Shown here one piece after another: positions 24,186 to 36,469 of a DNA stretch of 64,000 bases. A program made the translations under genes and the position numbers. The stretch is from Dama dama (taxonomy: Eukaryota; Chordata; Mammalia; Artiodactyla; Cervidae). The notes beneath the pieces are model-generated. The model had not been told where the DNA came from. It did no database searches and saw only the letters and a program-made list of their open reading frames with translations. The stretch is from positions 56,061,001 through 56,125,000 of the forward strand of contig NC_083701.1 of NCBI RefSeq assembly GCF_033118175.1, given 5' to 3'. The number at the start of each line of letters is the position of its first letter. Within the stretch, counting starts at the first letter, position 1.

Positions 24186-24385
24186 GTGTGCATGTTCAGT
24201 CGTGTCTGACTCTTTTGTGACCAACTGTAGCCCACCAGGCTTCTCTGTCCTTGGGAATATCCAGCACAAATACTGGAGCAGGTTGCCATTTCCTTCTCCA
24301 TGGATCTTCCTGACCCAGGAATGGAACCCATGTCTTCTGTGTCTCCTGCATTGTAGGCATATTCTTTACTACTGAGCCACCAAGA
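24186..24385 (-). mobile_element. Bov-tA SINE
   Basis: Minus-strand Bov-tA with a small duplication near the head (tcttctgtgtctcctgc) and several deletions. Confidence 0.85.
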
Positions 24386-24389
24386 GTTA

Positions 24390-25032
24390 CAATAATACAA
24401 AACCCCAAAATCAATCAACAGAAGACTCACTGCACAATCAAACAGATATAGATCATTCTATTTGAATGGAGATGGAAAAACTGACTTGGAGAAAATAAAT
24501 CAGATCATGGTAGTGGTTTAATCGCTAAGTCATTACTGCACCCCCAAATAAATCTCATATTAAAGGCAAAGTATTAAAAGAAAATGAACTAGGATAAAAC
24601 ATAAAAAAACAGATTTGCAGTGGTTTTGCTACCTGGGAAGAGCCAGGATAAGTGGAATAAAGAAGAAACTGTCTTCAGGCCTCTGGGGAAATTTCCAAAA
24701 ACTGAGCTTCATTTAAATAGGGAGAACTTTCCCACTCATTACACCATAAATATGGACTTCTTACCACCTGTATATATCAGTTTCCACGTGCATATCTCAT
24801 GTCTTCTCCCAATATCTCATTTAACAAACCTTTCCAGAATACATGGGCCCAAGGTATCTACTATGGTGATGAAAACAATCTCTAGCTAGCCATTTGGGAG
24901 TAAGCAAAGGATCTCGGAATGGGACATCAAGGAGATCAAGGAGAAAACATACCTAATTTTATGAGAAGTTTATTGTTTATGAAGTTTTCATAAACAATCT
25001 GGTATTTGAAATATAGGACCTTAAATATAAGG
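24390..25032. other. Unassigned sequence
   Basis: No repeat family recognised. An 89-codon frame at 24620-24889 has no known domain. Confidence 0.5.
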
Positions 25033-25263
25033 TAAATTTTGAATATAGCTTCCCAGGTGGCTTAGTGGTAAAGAATCTGCCTGTCAGGCAGGAGATGTGG
25101 ATTCAAACCCTAGGTCAGGAAGATCCCCTGGGGAATGAAATGGCAAACAGTATTTTCGCCTGGAGAATCCCATGGACAGAGGAGCCTGGTGGGCTACAGT
25201 CCATGGGTTTGCAAAAGAGTCAGACACAACTTAGTGACTAAACAACAATAAATTTTGAATATA
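25033..25263 (+). mobile_element. Bov-tA SINE with 15-bp TSD
   Basis: Plus-strand Bov-tA at 25048-25248, ending in an acaacaa-type tail. Perfect 15-bp direct repeats (taaattttgaatata) lie at 25033-25047 and 25249-25263. Confidence 0.95.
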
Positions 25264-25383
25264 TTGATGTGTGAGAAGGACAGCCCATGATAAATAATGA
25301 AAAAGCAAATAATCAGGAAAGTTTGGGCACACAGGAGAGGACATGCAGAAATACAATGAGCAATAAGATTAGTGAGTAAATAT

Positions 25384-25672
25384 TAGTTTGTTAGGACTGC
25401 CATACCAAAGCACTACTTATTGAGTGACTTAGAAATTTATTCTCAATGTTTTGGAGGCTAGAAATAGGGGATCAACGTGTCAGCAGGGCTATGCTCCCTC
25501 TCCAGGCACTAAAGAAAAATCTGTTCCAGGACTTTCTCCTAGCCTCTGGAGATTTGATTACCTCTGTAATGAACCTGTCACCAAATAAGGTCACATTCTA
25601 AGATACTGGGAGTTAAGACTCCAAAGAGTCTTTTTTGAGCGGTAACAGGAGAGACAGCATCAACCCATGACA
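25384..25672 (-). mobile_element. MaLR (MLT1-like) LTR, internally deleted
   Basis: Reads 'ttagtttgttaggactgcc', 'gaaatttattctcaatg', 'ttttggaggctagaaa', then jumps to 'aaataaggtcacattctaag' and ends 'caacccatgaca', as in a reverse-orientation ERVL-MaLR LTR lacking much of its middle. Confidence 0.75.
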
Positions 25673-25704
25673 ATAAGCAACAGATCAGGAAGGACTTTAT
25701 TTAG

Positions 25705-25872
25705 TGTAATGAAGGAGACCCAGGTTAGATCTCTGGGTCAGGAAAATCCCCTGGAGAAGGGAATGGCAACCCAGTCCAGTATTCTTGCCTGGAGAATTCC
25801 ATGGACAGAGAGCCTGGTGGGCTACAGGACATGGGTTGAAAAGAGTCAGACACGACTGAGCAACTAATGCTA
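25705..25872 (+). mobile_element. Bov-tA SINE, 5'-truncated
   Basis: Starts within the tRNA-like head (gaaggagacccaggtt) and runs to 'cacgactgagcaacta'. Confidence 0.9.
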
Positions 25873-25879
25873 AGTAACT

Positions 25880-27129
25880 GATGGAGTAAGGTACTGCCTA
25901 ACAATACCCTAGGTAACAACATAAGTGAAATGATTTTAGTTCAAGGAAGAAGTAAAAATGAGAAGACGATAAATGAATGTAGTTATCAAAAGCAAAATGT
26001 TAAATGTGGTTAACAAGGTCAGAATAATTTAAGCTATTACAATTTACCTATGCTTTGTTATTTCTTCTGGAAATTAGGAACTTGTAATTCAGGTCATAGA
26101 AGAACTACACCAAAACATAGATTTTAGCAAAAAATACTGGAGCTACCAAGAAAAGTTGAACCAACAGCCTACAAAAATGGACCATAACAAAGAAATCTGC
26201 TGGAGGATATATAATCCGAGGAATTTTGCATGCTGTAACAATGAACAGCAGATGGTACTAAGTCCAAAGAACATTGGTAAATAAAATAGCCAATGGTTTC
26301 AATCAGTTGAAAAACTGGAATGTTAACTCCAAATCCTATGTAAACCAGTTTCCAGAGAGAATTTTTTTTTCTTTTTAAGTGAAAACATATTTGCATTTTG
26401 ATGGCACATTTCTTCCAAGGCTTTCAAAGCATTTCTATGGCAAGTTTTTCTGCTTTATGAGTAATCCAGGGCAAGTCACTTTTAAGTTGATATTGTGTTG
26501 TTGTTTTCATTATAAATGTAGAATGCATATTTCAGGTTCCTTGCAGTTTCTGGAGTTGGGGGAGTAGTAACTATCATTTATAACAATGTGTATGCACATG
26601 AATAAAATATGAGTAAATTTTAAACTATATAAATTGTGAACAATCTAGGAAATAACAAACTTATAAGCATATCATCATAAAGAAAAATCCAGTTCTGTAC
26701 TAGTTAAAGCTTTTTGCAGAATGTTAAGGGTTGGTACAAAGCTAATAATTTGAGTTTATTATGCAAAATTAATAAAATTTATAGAAAAATGCTTATATTA
26801 ATACCACAGTAAAATTGTCTCTAACATAGGTTATGTTTTAAAATAAGTACAAAGGAGAATACTGCATGTTGTAAAAATTATGTTTAATCACCATAAACTA
26901 CACTATGTGAGTACACTATGCACTCTCTCTCTCCAAGACAGAATTTAATTGGTTCTGGTTTTCTGGTCAGCACCAAATAAAGATAAAGTAATTAACTAAT
27001 ACACAGAGTTCATATTGTTATATGTGATTATAGATTTTTTAAACTAATACACGTAGTTGAATTTGGATAAATAAAATGTGAATATGACAGCTCCACTTTC
27101 ATGATTAGAATTTACTGATTTTATTCAAA
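25880..27129. other. Unassigned AT-rich sequence
   Basis: The longest stretch without a recognised repeat in the first half. Frames of 62-75 codons (26169-26567) show no family resemblance. No exon signals recognised. Confidence 0.5.
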
Positions 27130-28350
27130 TCAATAAAGTATCTTTAGACTCCAAAGCAAAAGCAAAAATAAACAAGTGGGACTACATCAACTAAAAATCT
27201 TCTGCGCAGCAAATGGGAACCATCAGCAAAATGGAAGATAGCCTATCAAAATGGAGTGAATATTTGCAAGCCATATATTTGATAAGGGTTTAATAATCAA
27301 AATACATAAAGAACTCATACAATTCAATGGTAAGAACAAAAAGTACAATTTAAAAATATGCAGAACTGAGTAGACATATAAGAAGACATAAAGATGACTA
27401 ACAGGTACATGAAAAGGTATTTAGTATCACTAATTATCAAGGAAATGGCAATCAAAACCACAATAAACTATCACCTCATGATTGTTAGAATAGCTGTTAT
27501 CAAAATGATATGAAATAACAAGTGTTGACAAGGGTATAGAGAAAATAAAACCCTTCTTCACTGTTTGTTGGAAGGCAAATTGGTGCAGTCATCATGGAAA
27601 ACAGTATGGAAGTTCCTTAAAAAATTAAGAATAGAACTACCCTTGATCCAGCAATTATATGTCTATGTATTTATCTCAAAGAAATGAAAACACTAAATCG
27701 AAAAGATATCTATACTCCCATCACAGCATTATTTATAATAGCCAAGACATGGAAGCAACCCAAGTATCCATCAATGGACAGATGAATAAAGAAGTTGTGT
27801 GTGTGTGTGTGTGCAGGTGTGTGTACACACACACACACACACAGAATATTACTCAGGAATAAAAATAGAAGGAAATCGACATTTGTGACACCACAGATGG
27901 ACCTTCAGGGCTTCATGCTAATTGAAATAGGACAGAAAAAGACAAACACTGTGTGATCTCATTTATATATGGAATCTAAAAATCAAAATAAAAAAAAATT
28001 AGAGCTCACAGATATAGACAACAGAAATTGGTTGTCAGAACTGGGAGGTAGGAGAAATGAGAAAAGGTGTTCAAAAGCTACAGGTTTCCAATTATAAAAT
28101 AAGTAAGTCATGGGGATGTAATTTTCAGCATGGAAATTATAGTTAGTGGTGCTATATGGTATATTTGAAAGTTACTAAGATCATAGATCTTAATAGGTCT
28201 CATCATAAAAAAAAATTGGCAGTGGATGTTAACTATACCTACTGTAGTGATCATTTCACAATATTCACAAATATTGAATAACGCTGTACACTTGAAACTA
28301 ATACCTTGTTATATATCAATTATTTCTCAATGGAAAACATTCTAATAAAA
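27130..28350 (+). mobile_element. L1M ORF2 C-terminal region and 3' UTR
   Basis: L1 blocks in order: 'aataaacaagtgggactac', 'cttctgcgcagcaaatgg', 'aaatggcaatcaaaaccac', 'ttatttataatagccaagac', then the 3' UTR to 'tcaattatttctcaatgg'. The frame is broken throughout. Confidence 0.9.
27795..27843. repeat. (GT)n-(AC)n palindromic microsatellite
   Basis: A GT run, a short GCAG interruption, then GTGTGTGTAC passing into a (AC)n run: the two halves are reverse complements around position 27824. It lies at the point in the L1 where other copies read 'tatatacac', so it probably grew from L1 sequence. Confidence 0.9.
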
Positions 28351-28539
28351 GAAAATTTTAAACTCCGACTGACCTATCCCTTCTCTCTCATTTGCTTTGC
28401 CATTTATTTTCATTGTCTCTTGGTCTCTCATTACTTCCAACTCTTTCTTTCTCTATCACCTGGATGCCACAGCTCCTATAAGGCACATGTTAATGATTCC
28501 TGTGGCCATGATGAGAAGAATGCAGTACTGGAATACGTC

Positions 28540-28705
28540 TCAGGCTTAGCCAGACTCTACCAATTATTAATACTAGTTATGAGGTCTTAAGTCACTAAAC
28601 TTCCCTGGTCAATACCACAAAGTCAGAGTCAGCACCTAATTCAAATGGTTTGGGAAGACTAAATATATAGATCTTATACAGACAAATAAGTATTATAAAT
28701 GTATA
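28540..28705 (+). mobile_element. Possible MIR SINE
   Basis: Weak MIR-like order: 'tatgaggtcttaagtcacta', then 'caaatggtttgggaagac'. Very diverged. Confidence 0.35.
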
Positions 28706-28724
28706 ACATCTATGTTTAATAGCA

Positions 28725-28830
28725 CTCATTTTACAGGTGATGAAACTTCACTTAGAGAAACTGAGCCCAATATTATAATGATATGAAATATGTGATTGAC
28801 TTTTATGGTTTCAAAGCCAGAGTTCTTCAT
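28725..28830 (-). mobile_element. Possible MIR SINE
   Basis: 'cattttacaggtgatgaaac', 'agagaaactgagcccaa' and 'caaagccagagttc' match a reverse-orientation MIR. Confidence 0.55.
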
Positions 28831-29939
28831 TGCTCTGTAAGCATAATGGGGAAAAAAAAGCCATAAACACAACAGAATCTTCCTCAAGCTTCAGCTACTG
28901 TACTAAGACCTAAATGCATTTATCTAACAGCTGAGAGATCCAAGATCATTTCTTTTCTGCCTCCTGCCATCTCTTTGTGAAGATTCTATGCCTAAATTAT
29001 CACATTCTCAAATTTGCCCAGCTACTTCAATGGGATGTGGGTCACAGAAAATACATACGAAAAAGCTAAAATACAGCATATAGTGAATGGAGATAAAAAT
29101 TCAACTTCAATGCAGAAAGTTGAAGTGAGCTATTTGCTCCACATATATCTCATAAAACTGTTATGACAATTTTTAAATCACCTTTGTGTCCCCTCTAAAG
29201 GGGTTTCATATTAATTATCACATGTTATCTTAAATATTCTCATGGTTTAATAAAATATAGTAAAGAAAGTCCTGCAGATCAGAACAAATCTTAACCAATG
29301 TTCTCAGTAACATTACACACATAAAAATAAAATAAATGCATGCCAAAATTAACTGATAGAAAAATAACAAAAGTTCTGCATTAAGAAGGAATAAAAGTTT
29401 AAAAGTGCCATTTCCTTTTCATTCCACCTAGCTTACTTCTGCTTATAATAATATTTCAGGATATATTTTCCTAGATGCTTTCTGACTTTAGACATTTCAC
29501 TCTTTGGCCCCAGTATATACATAACAGGAAAGTATGCCATTATGAGAAACACTGAGATTCCAGAGAACTCTGAATTAGTAACAGTGGATGTCTTCTTTGT
29601 TAACAGCTTTCAGGGTCTCTCCTTAGTCCGGATATTACAAATTTCAAACATTAATAATAAGTACTGAAATACATAATTCATGGATTTTTTTCTCTGATCA
29701 AAAAGGCTATATAAATGTCTCTGGGAAAATGTCACATTAAAAAATGTGACAAGAGAAGGAAAATCTTGAGCAATCTCCCTTGAGTAGCCTTTATGTCATC
29801 TTAAACAATGAAAGGTACTATGGTTAAAAAAAAAAACTCAGCAAAAAATGGATTTAATTTGTTTCTAAATAGTTCACAACTCTCAAATCTTAGAAACATC
29901 TGCTTTGAAAAAAATTAGTTTAGATTATCAGTTGAAATG
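28831..29939. other. Unassigned AT-rich sequence
   Basis: No repeat family or exon recognised. Confidence 0.5.
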
Positions 29940-30300
29940 GAGGCACACACATTCTTTATCCATTCAACAAATGATAAGTCTTCATTCAGCAACCATCCAT
30001 TCAAAATATACAGATTAAGGCACTCTTCGAGGTCATGAGAGTGAACCAAACAAACATAAATTTGTGCCTTTATAGAAATTACATCCTAGTTAAGACTGGG
30101 GAATAATAAACATACACACACACAAAAAAAAAAAAAACAACCTTTTTATTATGTTACTATTTTAAAAGGTGATTTGAAGAAAAAATAAAGCAGAGAAGGG
30201 AAAAGAGATTGCTGAGGAGTAAACAGTGTTGTAATTTTAAATAGGCTGGTTAGAAAAGGCCTTACTGATGACTGGAACATAGCTGCAGGAGATGAAGAAA
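29940..30300. mobile_element. Old interspersed repeat, family uncertain
   Basis: Begins 'ttatccattcaacaaatgat' and continues with blocks such as 'aaaaaataaagcagagaagg', 'aattttaaataggctggtta' and 'gaaaaggccttactgatgac'. This resembles a common mammalian repeat that starts like a reversed L2 3' end. I cannot name the family with confidence. It contains an A13 run near 30125. Confidence 0.5.
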
Positions 30301-32149
30301 AGAGCCTTGTCCATGTCTAGGAAATAGAGTTTCAGAGATTTCTCACACATTCTTAGCCCCTGGCCCATCAAAGAGAAAAATCGAAAGACATTTTGTCAAT
30401 TATTGATTTTCATTGTTGCTATTTAGAGTTAAAACCTCTGCCCACTGTGTTTTGTCAATGAGTATCTCATAGCCCTGTTAAAGTATAAACAATAAGCTTA
30501 ACATCACTTGTTCATTCTCTGCCCATACTTGATCAATTCTTTACCAATCGTTTCATTCCTTATGGAAATTCAGCAGAACATGGGCCACAATCATAAACAA
30601 TTCAGCTTTATTGAAATTACAACCAAAATTTTAGATTCTCATACTTTTAGACTCTGAAAAGATTTTCAGGGTGTGTGTGAGTGATGATATATGGCAACTG
30701 ACACACAGGTTTACACTGAAGAGACAAGAGAAAATAGTGGGGACTATAAGGAGCTGGAATGGGCACGTCCCATCAAGTGCTGGAAACCACTTGGGATTTT
30801 TGAAAGGAAAAGAAACACACAACCAGGCACCCCAATTTACATAAGACATATTCCCTTTTTTGAATAAAGGCAAATTTAACTTAAAAATTACTCATCATAT
30901 GTTGGTAATTTAGCTCTCACGTTTCCACTTGAGAACCTCTAGTCTGGACTTTAAGATGTGTCTTGAGTGAAAACATCTCTTCCTTGACTCACATTGCCTT
31001 GCCCTCCACCTAGCCAGGCCATATAAAGACTCTCTGGATTTTATAGAGATAGATCTAGATAAAGATGAGAAAAATGTGGAGAATTTCAAATGAACCCCAG
31101 ATAAACTTGTGGGATCAGAAACTAAAAATGACCTGTTTCTCACATTCCAGATAGAGAGTTTGAAAGATCACAAGACCATCAACACCACACAAGGGATGAG
31201 GGCAGACTCTACAAAATCTAAAAGTCATAGGACTAAGCCTGTATTATCCCATTCTCACCACCTCACTGCTTTATCTGATCTTGCTGACAAGACAAATATT
31301 CTATTCTCTAACACCTATTGCCTGCAGAGGTTGCCTAGAGAGACCTGTTGAGGAATCACTGCTAGCTTGTGAGAAAGATTATCTGGAAGGCATGCAGGTT
31401 TGTCTCTTGAGTAACATCTTGCATACAGAACTTATTAAATTTAGATTCTCTCATCAGAAGGATGTACAATATTTTTGTCAACTATTTGGACAAGTTTTCA
31501 CTCTGGGCTACTTCCTAACATACTTCTAAGAAGCAGTTTGGGGCTATCTATCCATGTATAAACTGCAACAGGAAAAAAGGTTACACACCCTTTAACTCCC
31601 CAGGAATTGAGGAGTCATCTTTTCACACCAAAGTTGACCCCCGAAGCCAAGAAGCATAGCTTCAAAGCAAAGATGAGGTTAGAGCTGCTCTTGCAGTCAA
31701 TGACTATCAGGTGCCATATACTGGAAAAAAGCATCCAAATTTATGTTTCTCTAATTGCCATTAGTCAAGGCCCACATATGGAAAAGGTTTGTTTCCGTAA
31801 GGAACACTGCTTAATAATCTGTTCTTAAATGATTCCCTGCCTGACCATACAACTTGGTCATCATCAGTGGCTCATGAGGATGTAAAAACAACACAGCTTA
31901 GCTTTGGGAAAGAACAAGAAATAGTGGGAGCTCAGCAATATTTTGTTCAGCTGAATAGGATGCAAGTATTCTAGGTAGATAGCAAGCCACCAGCAACATC
32001 TACCACCGCATGAATACTTTTAAAGTTTTATTCAACCTTAATATTACTTATCTTTTCCCTCTTATCATTTTCCTACTTTCATACTTCATATCCCATTTCA
32101 CCTCTTCATCTTTCTTTCTTTTTCTCCCCCTGTATATGACCAACACTTA
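30301..32149. other. Unassigned sequence
   Basis: About 1.8 kb with no recognised repeat. It holds several short frames (30631-30873 minus; 31109-31529 plus; 31607-31828 plus) without domain resemblance. If the locus has an unrecognised exon or an eroded LTR element, this is one candidate place, but nothing in the sequence proves it. Confidence 0.45.
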
Positions 32150-32275
32150 GCATCCTTGGACTGAGTATCATAGTACATGGATCCTGAGCTCTAATTCTGC
32201 CAGAAATTGAGTGACCTTGGGCAAGTCTCTTTATCTTGCCACACCTTGATGTATTTATCTGTATGGTTAGAAGGA
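32150..32275 (+). mobile_element. MIR SINE
   Basis: Clear MIR core 'gagtgaccttgggcaagtct' at 32209-32228, preceded by 'gagctctaattctgcc'. Confidence 0.8.
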
Positions 32276-32344
32276 GGATAAAGTGAGGAGGAAGGCAATT
32301 AGTGGGGTTTGAAGTGTATAAGAGGGAGGCTGTAGAGTATAATT

Positions 32345-32525
32345 GACCACATGGGTTTCAATACAACATCCTCTACTACAACTGGTGTGACTTTCGAAAT
32401 CACATAATCTGGCTCTAAGTGTCCCAGTTACAAGGGGGAATAATGATAACACCTGAGCTGGCAGACATTATTATTATTGTATACATATGGCACTTAATGC
32501 AATACCTGTCATACAGTTAGTTTCC
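32345..32525 (+). mobile_element. MIR SINE (second copy)
   Basis: MIR order: 'ctactacaactggtgtgac', 'aagggggaataatgataaca', 'ggcacttaatgcaatacctg'. More diverged than its neighbour. Confidence 0.65.
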
Positions 32526-32561
32526 AAAAAAATGATAGGCATTATTTTTAGTTTTACTTAC

Positions 32562-32768
32562 TACTGTTGTTTAGTCGCTAAGTCCTGTCTGACTCTTTTG
32601 TGATGCCATGGACTATAGCCTACCAGGCTCTGTCCATGGTATTTTTCAGGCAAGAATACTGGAGTGGGTTGCCATTTCCTTCTCCAGGGGATCTTCCTGA
32701 CCCAGGAACTGAACCTGTGTTTCCTACATTGGCAGGTGGATTCTTTACCATGGGGCCACCTGGGAAGT
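32562..32768 (-). mobile_element. Bov-tA SINE
   Basis: Minus-strand, nearly full length: 'gttgtttagtcgctaagtc' tail to 'ggggccacctgggaag' head. Confidence 0.9.
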
Positions 32769-32992
32769 ACTTATATCTACTTTATTATTGTCTGACCATC
32801 CTGATTGTATTCATAGTTAAAATTATTATATTGTTGTTGCTTCCTTAACTGACTAGCTCTGGGAAAAATCACAGCAAACCAAAGTATCATTTTTTGTTCA
32901 CTTCTAAGAGACCACTTTTCCTTGTCACCATACAACCCATGTTTCCTTCCTTTCCCAATAGGAATGTGCCTTTTTAAACTAGATTTCTCTGG

Positions 32993-34112
32993 GGCATCGC
33001 TGGTGGCTCAGTGATGAGGAATCCTACTGCCAATGCAGGAGACACTGGTTCAAGCCCTGATCCAGGATGATCCCACATGCCACAGAGCAACTGAGCCTGC
33101 TTACCACAATGATTGAGCCTGTGCTCAAAGGCCATATGCTGCAAATACTCAAGACTGCCAAGAGAAATATCAATACATATACACAGATGACACCAACCTT
33201 ATGGAAGAAAGCAAAGAGAAACTAAAGAGCCTCTTGATGAAAATGAAAGAGGATAGTGAAAAAGTTTGTTTAAGACTCCACATTCAGAAAATGAAGATCA
33301 TGGCATCTAGTCCCATCACTTCATGGCAAATAGATGGGAAAACAATGGAAATAGTGAGAGACTTTACTTGGGGGACTCCAAAATCACTGCAGATGGTGAC
33401 TGCAGCCATGAAATTAAAAGATGCTTGCTCCTTGGAAGAAAAACTATGAGCAACCTAGACAGCATATTAAAAAGCAGAGACACTGCTTTACCAACAAAGA
33501 TCCATCTAGTCAAAGCTCTGGTTTTTCCAGTAGTCATGTATGGATGTGAGAGTTGGATTATAAAGAAGGCTGAGCACCAAAGAATTGATGTTTTTGAACT
33601 GTGGTGTTGGAGAAGACTCTTGAGAGTTCCTTGCACTGCAAGGAGATCCAACCAGTCCATCCTAAAGGAAATCAGTCCTGAATATTCACTGGAAGGACTG
33701 ATGCTGAAGCTGAAACTCCAATACTTTGGCCACTTTATGCGAAGAACTGACTCATCTGAAAAGAGCCTGATGCTGGGAAAGATTGAAGGTGGGAGGAGAA
33801 GGAGATGACAGAGGATGAGATGGTTGGATGGCATCACCAACGTGATGGACATCAGTTTGAGTAAGCTCCAGGAATTGGTGATGGACAGGGAAGCCTGGCG
33901 TGCTGCAGTCCATGGGGTCACAAAGAGTTGGACATGACTGAGTGACTGAACTGAACTGAAGCGCCATAGAGCCCATGTTCTGCAACAAAAGAAGCCACCA
34001 CATGAGAAGCCCATGCACCACAAGTAGAGAGTAACCCCTGCTCTCTGCAACTAAAGAAAATCCTGTGCAGCAGTGTAGACCCAGCACAGCCAAAAATAAA
34101 TAAAATTATTAA
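32993..34112 (+). mobile_element. CHR-type SINE split by a BovB
   Basis: The left half (32993-33140) runs from 'catcgctggtggctcag' through 'gatcccacatgccacag' to 'aaaggccatatgctgc'. The right half (33959-34112) resumes at 'gcgccatagagcccatg' and ends 'cagccaaaaataaataaa'. The intervening 818 bp is BovB. A 'gccata' word at both sides may be the remnant of the BovB target-site duplication. Confidence 0.85.
33141..33958 (+). mobile_element. BovB LINE, 5'-truncated, nested in a CHR SINE
   Basis: Starts just upstream of the RT catalytic box, which reads Y-T-D-D here (near 33178-33189; other BovB copies have Y-A-D-D), runs through the thumb and C-terminal part of the ORF (frames 33201-33449 and 33323-33808, one frameshift apart) and ends in 'actgaactgaactgaa' at 33958. 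Long antisense frames over this stretch are only its shadow. Confidence 0.95.
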
Positions 34113-34159
34113 AAAATTAAAAATAAAATTAGCTCTCTCTTACAATCCTTTTTCATTCC

Positions 34160-36145
34160 TCAATTATTTGGAAAGGCTCTTCAGAAACAACTTTGCCTTC
34201 TTGCATTTCTTTTTCTTTGGGATGGTTTTGTCACTGCCTCTTGGACAATGTTATGAACCTCTGTCCGTAGTTCTTCAGGCACTCTGTCTAAGTGAAAGAC
34301 GAGAGAGAAAGGGAAAATATACCCAACTGAATGCAGAGTTCCAGAGAATAGCAAGGAGAGACAAGAAGACCTTCTTAAACGAACAGTGCAAAGAAATAGA
34401 GGAAAACAGTACAATGGGAAAGACTAGAAATCTCTTCAAGAAAATTGGAGATATCAAGGGAACATTTCATGCAAAGGTGGACACAATAGAGGACAGAAAA
34501 GGCATGGACCTAACAGAAGAAAAAGAGATTAAGAAGAGGTGCAAGAATACACAGAAGAACTGTACAAAAAATGTCTTAATGACCCGGCTAACCATGATGG
34601 TGTGGTCACTCACCTAGAGCTGGACATCCTGGAGAGTGAGGTTAAATGGGCCTTAGGAAGCATTAACAATAAACAAAGCCAGTGGGGGTGATGGAATTCC
34701 AGCTGAGTTATTTCAAATTCTAAAAGATGATGTCATTAAAAATGTTACACTCAATATGCCAGCAAATTTGGAAAACTCAGCAGTGACCACAGGACTGGAA
34801 AAGGAGAGGTTTCATTCCAATCCCAAAGAAGACCAATGCCAAGGAATGTTCAAATTACTGCACAGTTACACTCATTGCACAAGCTAGCAAGGTTATGCTC
34901 AAAATCCTTCAAGCTAAATGCCAATAACGTGTGAACTGAGAACTTCCAGATATACAAGCTAGGTTTAGAAAAGGCAGAGGAGCCAGAGATTAAATTGCCA
35001 ACATTCACTGGTTCATGGAAAAAGCAATTGAATTCCAGAAAAACATCTACTTCTGGTTCATTCACTATGCTAAAAGCTTTTGACTGTGTGGATCACAGCA
35101 AACTGTGGAAAATTCTTAAAGAGATGGGAATACCAGACCACCTTACCTGTCTCCTGAGAAACCTGTATGCGGGTCAAGAAGCCACAGTTAGAACTAGACA
35201 TGGAACAATGGACAGGTTCAAAATTCATAAAGGAGTATGATTAGCCTATATATTGTCACCCTGCTTATTTAATTCTATGTGGAGTATAGTATGTGAAATA
35301 CTGGGTTGGATCAATCACAAGCTGGAATCAAGATTGCTGGGAGAAATATCAACATCAAATGTGCAGATGATACTACACTAATGGCAGAAAGTGAAGAACT
35401 AAAGAGCCTCTTGATGAGGGGAAAATAGGACAGTGAAAAATCTGGCTTAAAATTCAAAAAGCTAAGGTTTTAGTTTAATTCAAAAAAGTAAGATCATGGC
35501 ATCTAGTCCCTTCACTTTATGGCAAATAGAAGGGGAAAAAGCGGAAGCAGTGATAGATCTTCTTTTTCAGGGCTCAAAAATCACCATGGACTGTGATGCA
35601 GCCATGAAATTAACAGACCCTTGCTCCTTGGAAGAGAAGCTATGACAAACCTACACAGCATATTAAAAAGCAGAGACATCACTTTGCTGACAAAAGCCTG
35701 TCTAGTCAAAGCTATGGTTTTTCCAGTAATCATGTATGGATGTGAGAGTTGGACCATAAAGAAGGCTCAGGGAGGAAGAATTGATGCTTTCAAAATGTGG
35801 TGCTAGAGAAGACTCTTGTGAGTCCCTTCGACTGTAAGGAGATGAAACCAGTCAATCCTAAAGGAAATCAACCCTAAATATTCATTGGAAGGACTGATGC
35901 TGAAGCTCCAATACTTTGGCCAGTTGATGAGCTGAGTCAACTCACTGGAAGAGACCCTGATGCTGAGAAAGATTGAAGGCAAAAGGTAATGGGGGTGTCA
36001 GAGAATGAGATGATTAGTTAGCATCACCAACTCAATGGGCAAGAATCTGAGCAAACTGGGAGACAGTGAAGGACAGGGAGCTTGGCATGTTGTAGTCCAT
36101 GGGGTCGCAAAGAGTCAGACATGACAGCAACTGAACAACAACAAA
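34160..36145 (+). mobile_element. BovB LINE with 5' inversion (twin-priming signature)
   Basis: 34160-34289 is BovB in reverse orientation; 34290-36145 is BovB in forward orientation. The inverted block aligns, in the same orientation, with the minus-strand BovB at about 37631-37757. Its left end corresponds to the consensus just upstream of where the forward part starts, which is the geometry expected when a second primer starts on the same RNA. The forward part keeps RT remnants, with the catalytic box as C-A-D-D near 35360, but is broken into many frames and has small deletions. It ends near 'caactgaacaacaacaa'. Confidence 0.85.
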
Positions 36146-36469
36146 TTATCCATTTATGTCATTAGCTTTCTGCTCCTTTAGAAATCTCATCAACTTGCAA
36201 GAGTACATATTCTCAAGATATATTTGATACATAATTTTCACCTATGAGTCCATCTAATAAATAGTAAGCTCCAGTAGCATCAATAAAGTGAGTGGCAGAG
36301 TAGACTAAATAAAGTACTAGAATGTCATTTTTGTCTGTTTAAGCTTCAGGTGACCAGCTAAAGAAAATTTAGCCCCAAGGAGAGGAATGGAAAAGAAGAA
36401 ATATTAAGTGTAAGATCAAGTACAACATATACAGAGAAGTCAGGGGGAAAAGGTAAACAATGAAGGTTG
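36146..36469. other. Unassigned sequence
   Basis: No repeat or exon recognised. Confidence 0.5.

Noticed and set aside
33364..34093. Long minus-strand open frames (228 and 113 codons)
   Set aside because: They are the antisense of the BovB copy at 33141-33958 and of the CHR SINE, with typical antisense-SINE peptides. They are not genes.
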